Assembly (NCBI GenBank): GCA_004000515.1
Contig: CP034537.1
Span: forward strand, 4,726,001-4,790,000
Origin: Pseudomonas poae
Lineage (GTDB): Bacteria > Pseudomonadota > Gammaproteobacteria > Pseudomonadales > Pseudomonadaceae
Direction of reading: 5' to 3'
Length of the DNA stretch: 64,000 nucleotides
Positions 39,295-49,125 of the stretch are shown piece by piece (positions within the stretch are counted from its first letter, which is position 1; every line of letters starts with the position of its first letter). The notes beneath the pieces are model-generated. The model worked only from the letters and a program-made list of their open reading frames with translations. It ran no database searches and was not told where the DNA came from. A program made the translations under genes and the position numbers.

Positions 39295-41287
39295 TCAGCG
39301 TACTTTGAACCGACTCATCAACGAAATAACCCGACCGTTCGCCGCCAGCAGGCTTTGGGTATTGGTTTCAGTGGCGTGGCCGCTCTGCACCAGCTCCTCA
39401 ACCATTTGTCGGATCTGCACCATGCTGCGGTTGATCTCCTCGGTCACTGCGCTCTGCTGTTCGGCGGCCGTGGCGATCTGGGTGCTGAGGTTATTGATAT
39501 GGCTGACGGAGCCGGCCATCTCATCCAGCCCGCTGTTGACTCGCGCCGTGGCGTCCGCCGCAGACTGGCAACTGGCCTGGGTGTTTTCCATGGCCGCCAC
39601 CGATGAACTCACGCCCGTGGTCAGGCGTGCCAGCATCTCGTTGATTTGTGACGTGCTGGCCTGAGTGCGAGCGGCCAATGCGCGGACTTCATCGGCCACC
39701 ACCGCAAAACCACGGCCTTGCTCGCCGGCGCGGGCCGCTTCGATGGCGGCATTGAGGGCAAGCAGGTTGGTCTGGCCGGCAATCGCGCCGATGACGCCGA
39801 GGGTTTCGGTGATGCGTGCAGCGTCCTGGCGCATGTTTTCAACGGTATGGGTTGCGCTGGACACTTCGCCGATCAATGCGCTGACGCTGCTGGACGCTTC
39901 ACCCACTACCACGCGGGAACGGTCGGCATGCTCATTGGCACGCTGGGTGAAGGCTGCGGTTTCGGCGGCATTTTGCGCGACCGTGTCGGCGGTGGAGCTC
40001 ATTTCGGTGATAGCGGTGACGGTCTGATCAGTTTCAGAAGCGTGGCGCACCAGGATGCGGTTGGTCTGTGCCGAGGTGTGTTGCAGTTGCTCTAGGCCCG
40101 ACGACATGGCGCCTGTGGCCTGGGTCACCTCGCCGATCATGTTCTGCAGGTAGACGATAAACCGGTTAACCGAGTGACCGATGGCCCCCAGTTCGTCTTC
40201 GGCGCGGATAGTAATGCGCCGCGTCAGGTCGGCGTCGCCGGCGGACAGCGCGTCGATATTGGTTTTCAGCGATTGCATGCGCTGCATCAATTGGCGGATC
40301 GCATACGCCGCGAGCAGTACCAGCAGCAACACCATGGGAATTTGCAACAGGGCCAGTGTGCCGAGCACGTCATCGCGCTGGGCGGTGATCAGCGTAGTGG
40401 GCAGGGCGGTCGCAAGGAACCAGGGGTGCCTTCGATGGGGCGCATATAGAACGTGCTGGCCACGCCGCCATTGTCGAACTCGCTGCGTTGCAGTGCCTGG
40501 TCGCGGTGGGCCAGGGCTTTGCTGACCTGGGCTGCAAATGCCGAAGTGCCCGTCAGTTCGCTGATGTTCTTCAACACCACCGGACCACTGATGCGCGAGC
40601 TGTTGCTGATGATCTTGCCGTCGCCTTCGACGATCAACATTTGCCCGCCGATGTCTTTTTTCCTTGCTGGCCACCAGGTCATTGAAGAAACCCAGGGTCA
40701 CGTCGATGGTGGCGACGCCATACGGCGCGCCGTCGCGTTGGATGGCCATGGCGCAGTTGGTGCGCGGTTCCTGGCTGGCGTCGTCTTTGTAAGCGGCGGC
40801 CCAGGCGCACTGGCCGCGTGGTGAGGCGAGCCCGCCTTTGTACCAGCTCTGGTCGTAATAGTTGGGCGCAGGGTCACTGTTCCAGAACGTATTAACGGCG
40901 AGCTTGCCCGACGCGTCGCGGTGCCAGAACGTGCTGTGTTTGTTGCGCCCCGGCGTGCGCTGGTTCGGCAGCGGCCAGATACCCCGCCGAAGACTTTCAA
41001 CTCGCCGTATTGGTCGACCAGGCCGGGCAGGACCTTGTCGATGGCATCGCTGTCGAGCAGCGGGATGGTCTGGGTGATGCTGCGTTGCTGGGCCTGAACC
41101 TTGTTCAGTTCGCCCTGGATCTGTTCGGCCACTTCGGCGACGCGATTGAGCACCACCTGTTCTTCGGTTTGGCGCAGTTTGGGGGCGACCAATTGGCCGA
41201 TACCCACCACGGTCAACACTAATAACACCAGGACGAACAGCACCAGAAACAATGTGTAACGGGCTTGGATAGAGCGCAGTGGGGCAT
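39295..41287 (-). CDS. Methyl-accepting chemotaxis protein, dCache type (several frameshifts)
   Basis: About 664 codons. ATG 41287 with AAGGA at good spacing. A missing base in the G-run 41281-41284 links it to [20 protein letters not shown] (TM1). The periplasmic sensor (~50-310) includes QSWYKGGL and [11 protein letters not shown], dCache-like. TM2 [15 protein letters not shown] is followed by HAMP and the signalling tip [16 protein letters not shown] preceded by [20 protein letters not shown]. Slips at ~40985, ~40685 and ~40430 break the sensor. The ligand is unknown; dCache domains often bind amino acids or organic acids. Confidence 0.87.
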
Positions 41288-41387
41288 GAAGGGTCGTCCT
41301 TACGAAGCGTTTATTGTCGACGCGGCTGTGTTAGAGCTTCGTCGGGCTATCGGCTTGGCAAGGAGGAGCTTTAGGTACGTTCGTGCA

Positions 41388-41415
41388 AGAAAATAATGGC
41401 GCCTTTGCAGGCGCC
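41388..41415 (-). terminator. Rho-independent terminator of the aldo/keto reductase gene
   Basis: On the minus strand the stem GGCGCCT/AGGCGCC (41415-41409 with 41404-41398), four-base loop, is followed by ATTATTTTCTT. It starts 7 bp after the reductase stop. Confidence 0.8.
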
Positions 41416-41421
41416 TTCTTG

Positions 41422-42417
41422 CTAGATGTCGAGCATCGCCATCACGGCTTGCGGGTAGCGCAGGCCGGCGGTTGCGTCGGCGGGGAAGATCGCGTCCAGT
41501 GCCGCCAATTCTGTCGGGCTGAGGCTGACGGAGACGGCTGCTACGTTTTCTTCCAGGTATTTGCGCTGCTTGGTACCGGGAATCGGGATGATGTAGTCAC
41601 CTTGCGCCAGCACCCACGCCAGTGCCAGTTGCCCGGCGGTGACGCCTTTGTCGTGCGCCAGGGTCTGGACTTGCTTCACCAATCGGAGATTCTTTGCGAA
41701 GTTTTCACCCTGGAAACGCGGACTGAATCGACGGTAATCGTCGGCTGCGAAGTCGTCCGGGCTTTTCAGCGCGCCGGTCAGAAAGCCCCGGCCCAGCGGG
41801 CTGTAGGGCACAAAGGCGATGCCCAGGCGTTGGCAGGTTGCGAGGCAGCCGTTGTCCTGCTGGTCGCGGCTCCACAGCGAGTATTCGCTTTGCAGGGCGC
41901 TGATGGGGTGGACTTTGTGGGCGCGCTCCAGTGTGGCAGCCGAGGCTTCGCTCAGGCCCAGGTAACGCACCTTGCCTTGTTGCACCAACTCCGCCATGGC
42001 ACCGACGGTTTCTTCGATGGCCACCTCGGGGTCGATGCGGTGCTGGTAGTACAAATCCAGGGTTTCAATGCCCAGGCGTTGAAGGGTGCCGTCGATCGCG
42101 TTGCGGATGTACTCGGGGCGCCCGTTCACGCCGCGCAGCGCGGGGTTGGCCGGGTCGCGCACGATGCCGAACTTGCTGGCGAGGAACACCTGGTCACGCT
42201 TGCCGGCAAGGGCCTTGCCGATCAGTTGTTCGTTGGTGTGAGGGCCGTAGATGTCAGCGGTGTCGAGAAAATTGACGCCCAGCTCCAAGGCACGGTGCAG
42301 GGTGGCGATGGCTTCGGTCGTATCGCTGCCGGTGGTGTAGAAATCGGTCATGCCCATGCAGCCTAGGCCGATGGCGGAAACGAGAGGGCCGTTGGTACCG
42401 AGTTGACGCGTTTGCAT
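41422..42417 (-). CDS. Aldo/keto reductase
   Basis: 331-residue NADPH-dependent (beta/alpha)8 reductase of the YajO/IolS-like AKR group. Catalytic tetrad: Asp and Tyr in [14 protein letters not shown] (~50-63), Lys in LASKFG, His in LYYQHRID. The C-terminal [16 protein letters not shown] binds cofactor. Divergently transcribed from a LysR gene, which probably controls it, as is usual for this pair. Confidence 0.92.
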   Translation of the reverse strand: MQTRQLGTNGPLVSAIGLGCMGMTDFYTTGSDTTEAIATLHRALELGVNFLDTADIYGPHTNEQLIGKALAGKRDQVFLASKFGIVRDPANPALRGVNGRPEYIRNAIDGTLQRLGIETLDLYYQHRIDPEVAIEETVGAMAELVQQGKVRYLGLSEASAATLERAHKVHPISALQSEYSLWSRDQQDNGCLATCQRLGIAFVPYSPLGRGFLTGALKSPDDFAADDYRRFSPRFQGENFAKNLRLVKQVQTLAHDKGVTAGQLALAWVLAQGDYIIPIPGTKQRKYLEENVAAVSVSLSPTELAALDAIFPADATAGLRYPQAVMAMLDI

Positions 42418-42533
42418 GGGTTCAGCTCCTAGTGGATTAGGGCTCCATTGTTACCCTCGACAAAAACTGGATAAACCGGCTAAAAGCACTATCACTATTT
42501 GTAAAATCTAAACAATCAATAAGGAGCCGCTCC

Positions 42534-43451
42534 TTGGACCGCTTCAATGCAATGCGCGTTTTTACTCGGATTGTCGAACTGGGTGGGTTTGCCAAGGCTG
42601 CCGACAGTCTGCAAATGCCCCGCGCTTCAGTGACCATCCTGATCAAGCAACTGGAAGCGCACTTGGGCGTGCAACTGTTGCAGCGCACCACGCGCCAGGT
42701 CAGCCCCACCCTGGACGGCGCCGCGTATTACCAGCGTTGCGTGCGTTTGCTTACGGACCTGGAAGAGACCGAGGCGGTGTTTTCCGCTCAGCGTCAGAGC
42801 CCGCGTGGCACCTTGAGCATCAACATGCCGTCGGGGATAGGCCGCTTGATCGTGATTCCTGCGCTCCCTACATTCACCGAGCGCTACCCGCAGATCGAGC
42901 TGGAGATCGGCCTTAACGACCATCCTGTCGATTTGATTCGCGAAGGCGTGGATTGCGTCTTGCGCGGTGGCCTGGCCCTGGATGAGTCGCTGGTAGCGCG
43001 GCCGTTAGCCATGATGGAGCAGGTTACCTTGGCCAGCCCGGTCTACCTTGAGCGCATGGGGGCACTCGCATCACTTGAAGACCTGGCTCACCACGAAATG
43101 GTCGAGTACGTGTCCAGTACCAGTGGCAAGCGCTTTGGTCTTGAATTCCAGTTAGAGGCAGAACTGCGCGCGGTCAACCTGCCCAAGCGTGTCGCGGTCA
43201 ACAGTGCCGATGGTTATTTTGCGGCATGTGCAGCCGGGTACGGCTTGATCCAGGCGCCGCACTATCACGCAATGCGCCAGCTGGCAGAGGGCACGCTGGT
43301 GCAGGTGTTGCCACACCTGGCGGTGCCCCCAATGGCACTGACGGCGCTGTATCCGCCGCACCGTCAGTTGTCACAACGCGTGAGGGTGTTTGTCGACTGG
43401 CTGGTGGAGTTGTGCGGCCAGCCGGGCAATGGGTTGCGCCGCCAAGCGTGA
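42534..43451 (+). CDS. LysR-family regulator divergent from the aldo/keto reductase
   Basis: 305 residues. TTG start at 42534 with AAGGAG upstream; no ATG fits. HTH FAKAADSLQMPRASVTILIK then QLEAHLGVQLLQRTTR. Effector domain with DCVLRGGLALDESLVARPL. The 116-bp shared intergenic region is AT-rich compared with the genes and is the natural operator for autoregulation and control of the reductase. Confidence 0.88.
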   Translation: MDRFNAMRVFTRIVELGGFAKAADSLQMPRASVTILIKQLEAHLGVQLLQRTTRQVSPTLDGAAYYQRCVRLLTDLEETEAVFSAQRQSPRGTLSINMPSGIGRLIVIPALPTFTERYPQIELEIGLNDHPVDLIREGVDCVLRGGLALDESLVARPLAMMEQVTLASPVYLERMGALASLEDLAHHEMVEYVSSTSGKRFGLEFQLEAELRAVNLPKRVAVNSADGYFAACAAGYGLIQAPHYHAMRQLAEGTLVQVLPHLAVPPMALTALYPPHRQLSQRVRVFVDWLVELCGQPGNGLRRQA

Positions 43452-43525
43452 GCCAGGTTTGCGAAGCTTTCACGTAGATTCGCAGATCGCCGATGGTTCT
43501 GGTGGCGTATCAGATAAAGGCGTGA

Positions 43526-43665
43526 TCAGCGATGGTAGTAGCCGGGGCCACCACCGTCGTACCGGTGGTCATGCCAGCCACCACCGCCACCATGAGGGAA
43601 AAGAAGCAGCCGCTCATGCTCAACATGATCAGCAATGGAATCAGCAGTGTGATTCGACGGAACAT
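43526..43665 (-). CDS. Small Gly/His-rich lipoprotein (one-base frameshift)
   Basis: ATG 43665 with GGAGG upstream. As given, the frame runs into a meaningless tail. Adding one base to the A-run 43599-43602 yields a 46-residue protein: signal IPLLIMLSMSGC (lipobox SGC at ~18-20), then FFFPHGGGGGWHDHRYDGGG and PGYYHR. The recovered Gly/His/Tyr composition argues that this reading is right. Processed to ~27 residues, lipid-anchored. Possible metal binding through His is a guess. Compare the Gly-rich lipoprotein at 54489. Confidence 0.65.
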
Positions 43666-43836
43666 TTCAAAATCCTCCAGGGTTCTCACAGGGTCTATCA
43701 GGCGCGGGACAAGCCAAATTTTTCATCGCCTGTAACATGAGACCCTGCCGACCCTGCGTCATCCCCTTCACTGGGTATGTGCTTGGCATGTTCGGCGATA
43801 CAAAGTGGATACATTATTCAGGTTCAGGAACCCGTC

Positions 43837-44025
43837 ATGACTCAAAAGCAACGTTTGAAATATTCGATTCTGATTGCCCTGGCTGTACTGGCGACGATGT
43901 TTGGCCTGTCCTACTTGCAGAACACTGGGGTTATCAGCGAGAAGACGTTCCAGACCATCGCCATTGCCGTCGCGGTGGTCGTGGTCGTGATCAACGGCAT
44001 CATGCGTCGTAAAGTCAAACTCTGA
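43837..44025 (+). CDS. Small two-helix membrane protein
   Basis: 62 residues from ATG 43837 (AGGA upstream). Hydrophobic helices YSILIALAVLATMFGLSYL and TIAIAVAVVVVVINGIM, with a basic C-terminus RRKVKL. No recognised family. It converges with the Fur-like gene, only one base between the stops. Confidence 0.6.
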   Translation: MTQKQRLKYSILIALAVLATMFGLSYLQNTGVISEKTFQTIAIAVAVVVVVINGIMRRKVKL

Positions 44026-44026
44026 C

Positions 44027-44407
44027 TCAGTCGCGACCGTCGAGCACTTTGGCAGCCTCTTCATGGAGGCTGTAGCTTTTATCCGCGTTGAGGGTGATCA
44101 CACCCTCGCTGCACAGGCGCTTGAGCACCTCACGCACGCTGAGAAACGACAACGGAATGCCCAGCTCCAGCAAATGGCTGTGCACACCGCGCACACCGAG
44201 GGTGCGCTGGTTGTCGGCAGCGGTGAGCAGGGCGTCGATGACCTTCAGCCGAATCAGGCTGGTGCGCAAACCGAAACACTTGAGCAAATGGCGAATACGC
44301 TGGTTGCCTTGCTGTTCGGGCGCTTTGCCGAACGTTTGTGTGCCGCTGCCGAACTTGGCATCGGCGGCCGGTGAATGTCCATCCATGGGCAGTTGCGAGT
44401 TGTACAT
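44027..44407 (-). CDS. Short Fur-like winged-helix protein
   Basis: 126 residues from ATG 44407 (AAGGAG). After a ~35-residue unstructured start, LKCFGLRTSLIRLKVIDALL and GVHSHLLELGIPLSFLSVRE then VLKRLCSEGVITL follow the Fur DNA-binding domain (helix-turn-helix with wing). It stops right after the wing (KSYSLHEEA), so the metal-binding dimerisation domain of true Fur/Zur is missing. It may bind DNA without sensing metal, or antagonise a full-length regulator. It sits next to pvdQ, divergent. Confidence 0.65.
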   Translation of the reverse strand: MYNSQLPMDGHSPAADAKFGSGTQTFGKAPEQQGNQRIRHLLKCFGLRTSLIRLKVIDALLTAADNQRTLGVRGVHSHLLELGIPLSFLSVREVLKRLCSEGVITLNADKSYSLHEEAAKVLDGRD

Positions 44408-44561
44408 GCAAAAACTCCTTATCAGAGCCTGATCAGGAAAATGAGTGCTCTTAGTTAATAAGACGAACGAGCGAGCGAAATCATGAAGTGCCGGATGTAG
44501 AAATTTTGTCGGTATCGGTTTTGTCACACCAGGATCGCCTTAAATAAACGTTCATCACCGC

Positions 44562-44584
44562 TAAATTGTTCCCGGTTTTTGCGT
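44562..44584 (+). promoter_or_regulatory. PvdS (iron-starvation sigma) box-like promoter of pvdQ
   Basis: TAAAT (44562-44566, preceded by GC) and CGT (44582-44584) are 15 bases apart. The PvdS consensus is TAAAT-N16/17-CGT. A T5 homopolymer lies between, in a sequence that often lacks one homopolymer base, so the real spacing may be 16. Located 58 bp before the pvdQ start. Confidence 0.6.
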
Positions 44585-44641
44585 CCTTACGGTGGGGGAA
44601 TTACCCCTGGTGAGGATGTTCAATTTGACTGTGGAGTCGGC

Positions 44642-46930
44642 GTGATTATTTCCAACGGGTTGTCCAGGGTGTGTGTGGCGGGGATGTTGCTGGGGTTGAG
44701 CCTGGCCGCATCGGCGCGGGAGTCGGTGACGCAGGCGTCGGCCGATATCCGCCGTACCAGTTTCGGCGTGCCGCATATCCGCGCCAGCGATGAGCGGGGC
44801 CTGGGCTTTGGCATTGGTTACGCGTATGCCCAGGACAACCTGTGCCTGTTGGCCAATGAAGTGGTCACGGTGAACGGTGAGCGTGCGCGCTACTTCGGCC
44901 CCGAGCAGGCAACACTGGAAGAACGCAACAACTTGGCCAGTGATGTGTTTTTCACCTGGCTCAATACCCCGGACGCCGTGGCGGCGTTCTGGAACGCGCA
45001 AACCCCACAGATCCGCCAGCGCATCGAAGGTTATGTGGCCGGTTACAACCGTTACCTGAAAGAGCAGGGCGCACCGGCGCAGTGCCAGGCCGGCTGGGTG
45101 CGGCCACTTGTAACCGGGGATGTGGTGAAGTTGACCCGCCGGTTGCTGGTCGAGGGTGGAGTTGGCCAATTCGCAGAAGCGTTGGTCGGCGCGAAGCCAC
45201 CACAGGCAACTGCAGGTGTAGAACCCAGCCTGAAGTCCTTTGAACTGGCTGCCGCCAATCAACAGCGTTTTAGTTTTGATCGTGGCAGTAACGCCGTTGC
45301 GGTAGGCCGTGACCGCTCATTCAATGGCCGCGGAATGCTATTGGCCAACCCGCACTTTCCGTGGCTGGGCGGCATGCGCTTTTATGAGATGCACCTGACT
45401 ATCCCTGGTCAGTTGGACGTGATGGGGGCCGCGTTGCCGGGTTTGCCAGTGATCAATATCGGCTTCAACCAGCATGTGGCATGGACCCATACGGTGGACA
45501 CGTCCAAGCACTTTACCCTGTATCGCTTGACCCTCGACCCCAAGGACTCCACGCGCTACCTGCTCGACGGCAAATCCTTACCGCTGGATAAAACCACGGT
45601 AACCGTACAGGTCAAGGGCGCTGACGGCAGCCTCAAGCCACAATCCCACACTGTCTATAGCTCGCAGTTCGGCCCAGTGGTGCAATGGCCTGGCAAGCTC
45701 GATTGGGACAGCCACTACGCGTTCAGCCTACGTGACGCCAACCTGGGCAACGACCGCGTGCTGCAGCAGTGGTACGCAATGAATCGCGCCGCCAACCTCA
45801 AGGAACTGCAAACTTCAGTGCACACCCTGCAAGGCATCCCGTGGGTCAACACCCTGGCGGCCGATGACCGGGGCCAGAGCCTGTACATGAACCTGTCGGT
45901 AGTGCCCAACGTCAGCGCGGCCAAGCTGGCGCAATGCAGCGACCCACGTGCGGGCCTGCAAATGATCATGCTCGACGGCGCCCACAGCGCCTGTGCTTGG
46001 GATATCGACCCGAGTGCCGCCCAGGCCGGGATCTTCCCCGCCGATAAACTGCCGCAACTGGAACGTACCGACTACGTGCAGCACTCCAATGACTCGGCAT
46101 GGTTGGCCAACCCTAAGGCGCCACTGGCCGGGTTCTCCCCGGTGATCAGTCAGGACAACATCGCCCTTGGGGCACGCGCGCGTTTCGCCCTGCAACGGTT
46201 GCAGTCCCTCGACAAGCAACCTATCGGCGTGAGCGACCTGCAAAGCATGGTGATGGACAACGAGGTGTACCTGGCTGGCCTAGTCATGCCTGACCTGCTG
46301 GAGTTCTGCGCCAAGCACCTGGGCACTGATGTCGCCGCGTTACAGCCACTGTATACCAGCCTGAAAAACTGGGACCAGCGCGCCAACCTCGACAGCGGCC
46401 TGGGCCTGGTGCACTTCATCAACCTGGCGAAACAGCTGCGGCAAATCCCCGATGCCTGGCGCGTCGCCTTCGATCCGGCGCAACCGTTGACCACGCCACG
46501 CGGCCTGGCCATCGACCGCGAGCCTGTGGCCAAGGCCTTGCGCGAAGCCATGCTGGCCTCCACCGCCGACGTCGCCAAACGTGGTCTCACCGCCAACAGC
46601 ACCTGGGGTGACATCCAAGTCAGCGGCCAAACCCCCATCCACGGCGGCCCGCAGGAACTTGGCATCTACAACGCCATGCAAACCGTGCCCCGCGCAGATG
46701 GCAAACGTGAAGTCATCAGCGGCAGCAGCTACCTGCAAATCGTCACCTTCGACGACAAAGGCCCGCATGCCCAAGGCCTGCTCGCATTCTCTCTGTCCAG
46801 CAACCCAGCCTCCCAACACGCCAAGGACCAGACCCAAGCCTTCTCCCAGAAAAAGCTCAGCCCGCTGCCATTCACCGAAGCCCAGATCAAGGCCGATCCG
46901 CAGTACCAACTGCAACGGATCAAGGAGTAG
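44642..46930 (+). CDS. pvdQ: PvdQ pyoverdine-maturation / AHL acylase
   Basis: Ntn-hydrolase of ~762 residues with periplasmic signal (GTG 44642, GGAG upstream; GLSRVCVAGMLLGLSLAAS). It removes the fatty-acid chain from the pyoverdine precursor and can cleave long-chain acyl-homoserine lactones. The alpha chain includes RRTSFGVPHIRASDERG and GIGYAYAQDNLCLLANE. Autoproteolysis is at Gly|Ser in DRGSNAVAVG (~residue 215), Ser being the nucleophile. The beta chain has ANPHFPWLGGMRFYEMHLT and FNQHVAWTHTVD. A PvdS-like box upstream fits iron control. Intact, no frameshift. Confidence 0.95.
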   Translation: MIISNGLSRVCVAGMLLGLSLAASARESVTQASADIRRTSFGVPHIRASDERGLGFGIGYAYAQDNLCLLANEVVTVNGERARYFGPEQATLEERNNLASDVFFTWLNTPDAVAAFWNAQTPQIRQRIEGYVAGYNRYLKEQGAPAQCQAGWVRPLVTGDVVKLTRRLLVEGGVGQFAEALVGAKPPQATAGVEPSLKSFELAAANQQRFSFDRGSNAVAVGRDRSFNGRGMLLANPHFPWLGGMRFYEMHLTIPGQLDVMGAALPGLPVINIGFNQHVAWTHTVDTSKHFTLYRLTLDPKDSTRYLLDGKSLPLDKTTVTVQVKGADGSLKPQSHTVYSSQFGPVVQWPGKLDWDSHYAFSLRDANLGNDRVLQQWYAMNRAANLKELQTSVHTLQGIPWVNTLAADDRGQSLYMNLSVVPNVSAAKLAQCSDPRAGLQMIMLDGAHSACAWDIDPSAAQAGIFPADKLPQLERTDYVQHSNDSAWLANPKAPLAGFSPVISQDNIALGARARFALQRLQSLDKQPIGVSDLQSMVMDNEVYLAGLVMPDLLEFCAKHLGTDVAALQPLYTSLKNWDQRANLDSGLGLVHFINLAKQLRQIPDAWRVAFDPAQPLTTPRGLAIDREPVAKALREAMLASTADVAKRGLTANSTWGDIQVSGQTPIHGGPQELGIYNAMQTVPRADGKREVISGSSYLQIVTFDDKGPHAQGLLAFSLSSNPASQHAKDQTQAFSQKKLSPLPFTEAQIKADPQYQLQRIKE

Positions 46931-46983
46931 GGCAGACTCGCAACCCCTTGATGCCAATACGAAATATTTTTGAAATCAAGGGG

Positions 46984-47012
46984 TTGCACGCTTTGGCAAA
47001 TACGTACATAAT
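46984..47012 (+). promoter_or_regulatory. Promoter of the tRNA-Cys transcript
   Basis: TTGCAC (46984-46989), 17-base spacer, CATAAT (47007-47012), followed by a GC-rich discriminator (GGCGCCC) typical of stringently controlled tRNA promoters. The leader before the tRNA would be ~120 bases. Confidence 0.6.
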
Positions 47013-47142
47013 GGCGCCCATCGAACGCAACGAAGCATTAAAAACTTCAATGTATTCAATGAGTTAGAGTAGAGGCAGGGTTTTATAGCCCACTCAAGTT
47101 TTTATGCGGTGAGTGTCAGTTGTCTGGACATTGATCGTTTGA

Positions 47143-47216
47143 GGCCGAGTAGCAAAATGGTTATGCAGCGGATTGCAAATCCGCCTACGCCGGTTCGATT
47201 CCGACCTCGGCCTCCA
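47143..47216 (+). tRNA. tRNA-Cys (anticodon GCA)
   Basis: 74 nt including encoded CCA. Acceptor stem GGCCGAG/CTCGGCC, anticodon stem GCGGA/TCCGC with loop TTGCAAA (anticodon GCA at 47175-47177), T-loop GGTTCGATTCC. All arms pair. Confidence 0.97.
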
Positions 47217-47226
47217 CTCTTAGAAG

Positions 47227-47256
47227 CCCCGTAGATTAACGTCTACGGGGTTTTTT
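47227..47256 (+). terminator. Rho-independent terminator after tRNA-Cys
   Basis: CCCCGTAGA (47227-47235) pairs with TCTACGGGG (47242-47250) and is followed by six Ts. Confidence 0.92.
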
Positions 47257-47669
47257 ATTGCCTGTGATTTAGTCATCGCTTTCGCAACTGATCGGATCGT
47301 TTGCGCAGCCGTACCTTCTTGTATTTCCTTTGAGGCAGGGCCGTTCAACGAAGACTGATCCAAGTGTGGCAGCACGACGGGCCGCAATGGGTCAATAGAA
47401 GTCGTCGACGGGTGGCTGCTATTGGCCGATAGCTTCCCGAATCCCTTAGTGGAAGAAGTTCAAAGAGCGCTGACTCATGTCTTCACTTCCCTTGCCGACA
47501 CACTGGCGATGACTGGAAGTCTGAAAGACGTGAACGGGCAACCGCGGCTGTTTAACAGGGAACATGCTCTTTCCACCACCGACTTCACACAGTCATCTCT
47601 CACGCTAAGACTCGTTTGTTCCCACTGTGCCGTATAGACGATCATCGTTTTGACGCTAGGAGTAACTCT
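47257..47669. other. Region without a recognisable gene after tRNA-Cys
   Basis: 413 bp. A 71-codon open frame from 47422 (ADSFPNPLVEEVQRALTHVF...) has no ribosome site and no family I recognise. It could be a gene remnant. No duplicated tRNA 3' end is seen nearby, so there is no support for an integrated island. Confidence 0.4.
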
Positions 47670-48290
47670 ATGAAATGGCATCACCTGCTCATCCCTTTCG
47701 CCGCGCTGGTTACTTGCACTAGCAGCTTCGCTGCCACGCCTGCACTGCAAACATTTCTCACCTGTGACGAAAACTCTCTTGCAGTGGTCAATCAGCCAGG
47801 TCTCAAGGAGCGCATTTCCAGTGCGCTGGACAACGGGAAGATTACGTTGAGTGGCGGAACCAAAACCGAAATGGGCCAGCGCTGGGTGTTTGACACGCCA
47901 GTGACCCTTAATGGCGTTGCGTTGACCGGCTTTTTTGCGGAAGACCAGGATCTGATGGGTTCGCGCATCATTGGTTGGGGGTTCTATACACAGCAGGCAC
48001 CCGATGAGCTTTACACAACGTTGAATAAAGTACCGGGTAGCAACTTGGAAAGCGCCAACGGGATTTACGCCCGCGCGCAAATCTGGTCGCACAAGCAGTC
48101 GGCCTGGGTACCGGAAAGCGGCGATGACAATGCAGGCAAGTTGGTGACCGATACAGCAGAGCGGATATTGATGGTAGAACCTGCTTCGCAAGACGTGGCC
48201 AAGACCAGCAAAGGCATGATTACCTGCTCGGTTCAAGGCACGGTCAGCGTGGCGATGCTCAAGTCCACTCGGCCTGACTTGATCAAGTGA
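47670..48290 (+). CDS. Secreted protein of unknown function
   Basis: 206 residues. ATG 47670 behind TAGGAG. Signal peptide MKWHHLLIPFAALVTCTSSF-A, mature ATPALQTFLTCDENS. Two cysteines in the mature part (~residues 32 and 190) could form a disulfide. Mixed alpha/beta pattern, no motif recognised. Followed by a strong hairpin. Confidence 0.75.
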   Translation: MKWHHLLIPFAALVTCTSSFAATPALQTFLTCDENSLAVVNQPGLKERISSALDNGKITLSGGTKTEMGQRWVFDTPVTLNGVALTGFFAEDQDLMGSRIIGWGFYTQQAPDELYTTLNKVPGSNLESANGIYARAQIWSHKQSAWVPESGDDNAGKLVTDTAERILMVEPASQDVAKTSKGMITCSVQGTVSVAMLKSTRPDLIK

Positions 48291-48310
48291 CCCGGTCAGT
48301 ACCACTTTAG

Positions 48311-48346
48311 ACCTGTAGGCGCGAGAGCATACTCGCGCCTACAGGT
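48311..48346 (+). terminator. Perfect 15-bp hairpin after the secreted-protein gene
   Basis: ACCTGTAGGCGCGAG (48311-48325) and CTCGCGCCTACAGGT (48332-48346) around a 6-base loop, 20 bp past the stop. There is no U-tract, so it may be a REP-like intergenic repeat acting as an mRNA stabiliser. Confidence 0.7.
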
Positions 48347-48578
48347 TGAATAGGGCAGAACAACCAGCAGGTGCATCACGGGTGACTTGCCTAGACCAAC
48401 TGAGTCCGACGCCAGACCCGTCTGCCGTTACACGCGTGCAGGAAGCTACGCGCATGTTCGCCGGCACGGCTGCGAGTTCTTCGAACTTGAATTTGGACAA
48501 ATGAACGTGGCACTTCCATCCCACCACTCATCTCGGTGTTTTGTACCAGGCTTGGTGGTGTGATCGGCGCGCGTGTCG

Positions 48579-49121
48579 CTATTTCCCGAGCTCTTTTAGC
48601 GCCAGCCCCATCGCCACCATCCCGATTTCCGTCAAATCCGTGCTGAAAGGAATCTCACCCAGCGTGCGGAAACCAACGGCCTCATAGAAGCGCTGGGCAT
48701 TCGTGTTGCTCTTGAGTACGTCCAGCCACAGTAGGCGCTCCCCACGTTGCCCGGCTCGATCGCTGATGAATTGAAGCATCTGCTTTCCATATCCCAGCCC
48801 TGCGGCTGATTTGAGGAAGTAGATTTTTGCAGTTCGGCACCCATTTCACCCGTGATGGGGGCAGGTGTTGACCAGTTCACCTTGGAAAACCTACTACCCG
48901 CGAGTCTTCGTCCGAGGCGATCAGCCACAGGTGGCGGTCGGATGATTCCAGCGACGATTGCAGCACGCTGGGCGCAAAGTCCTGATCGAGAAACGCCTGC
49001 AGCCCGGCGGGCGACCATATTTGAGCAAAGTGTTGTCGGTAGGTCTCGCAGCCGACGTCGCGGAGTGCATCAAGGTCGGCTTTTGTCGCTTCGCGAATGG
49101 AAAGCCTGTTTTGAAATTCAT
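48579..49121 (-). CDS. GNAT N-acetyltransferase (three frameshifts)
   Basis: About 181 residues once corrected: one base missing near 49092, one in the A-run 48886-48889 and one in the T-run 48824-48828. The joined protein reads NFKTGFPF, EATKADLDALRDVGCETYRQ, VVGFSKVNWSTPAPITGEMG, then the acetyl-CoA loop LKSAAGLGYGKQML (GxGxG/A) and NTNAQRFYEAVGFRTLGE (motif B). ATG 49121 lies 4 bp after the stop of the small gene at 49126-49365, so they are probably one transcript. Substrate unknown. Confidence 0.78.
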
Positions 49122-49125
49122 TAAA

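Noticed and set aside
47422..47637. 71-codon frame after tRNA-Cys
   Set aside because: No ribosome site or recognised family; listed only as unexplained sequence.
48339..48527. 62-codon minus-strand frame between the secreted protein and GNAT genes
   Set aside because: Overlaps the hairpin and has no ribosome site; composition not convincing.
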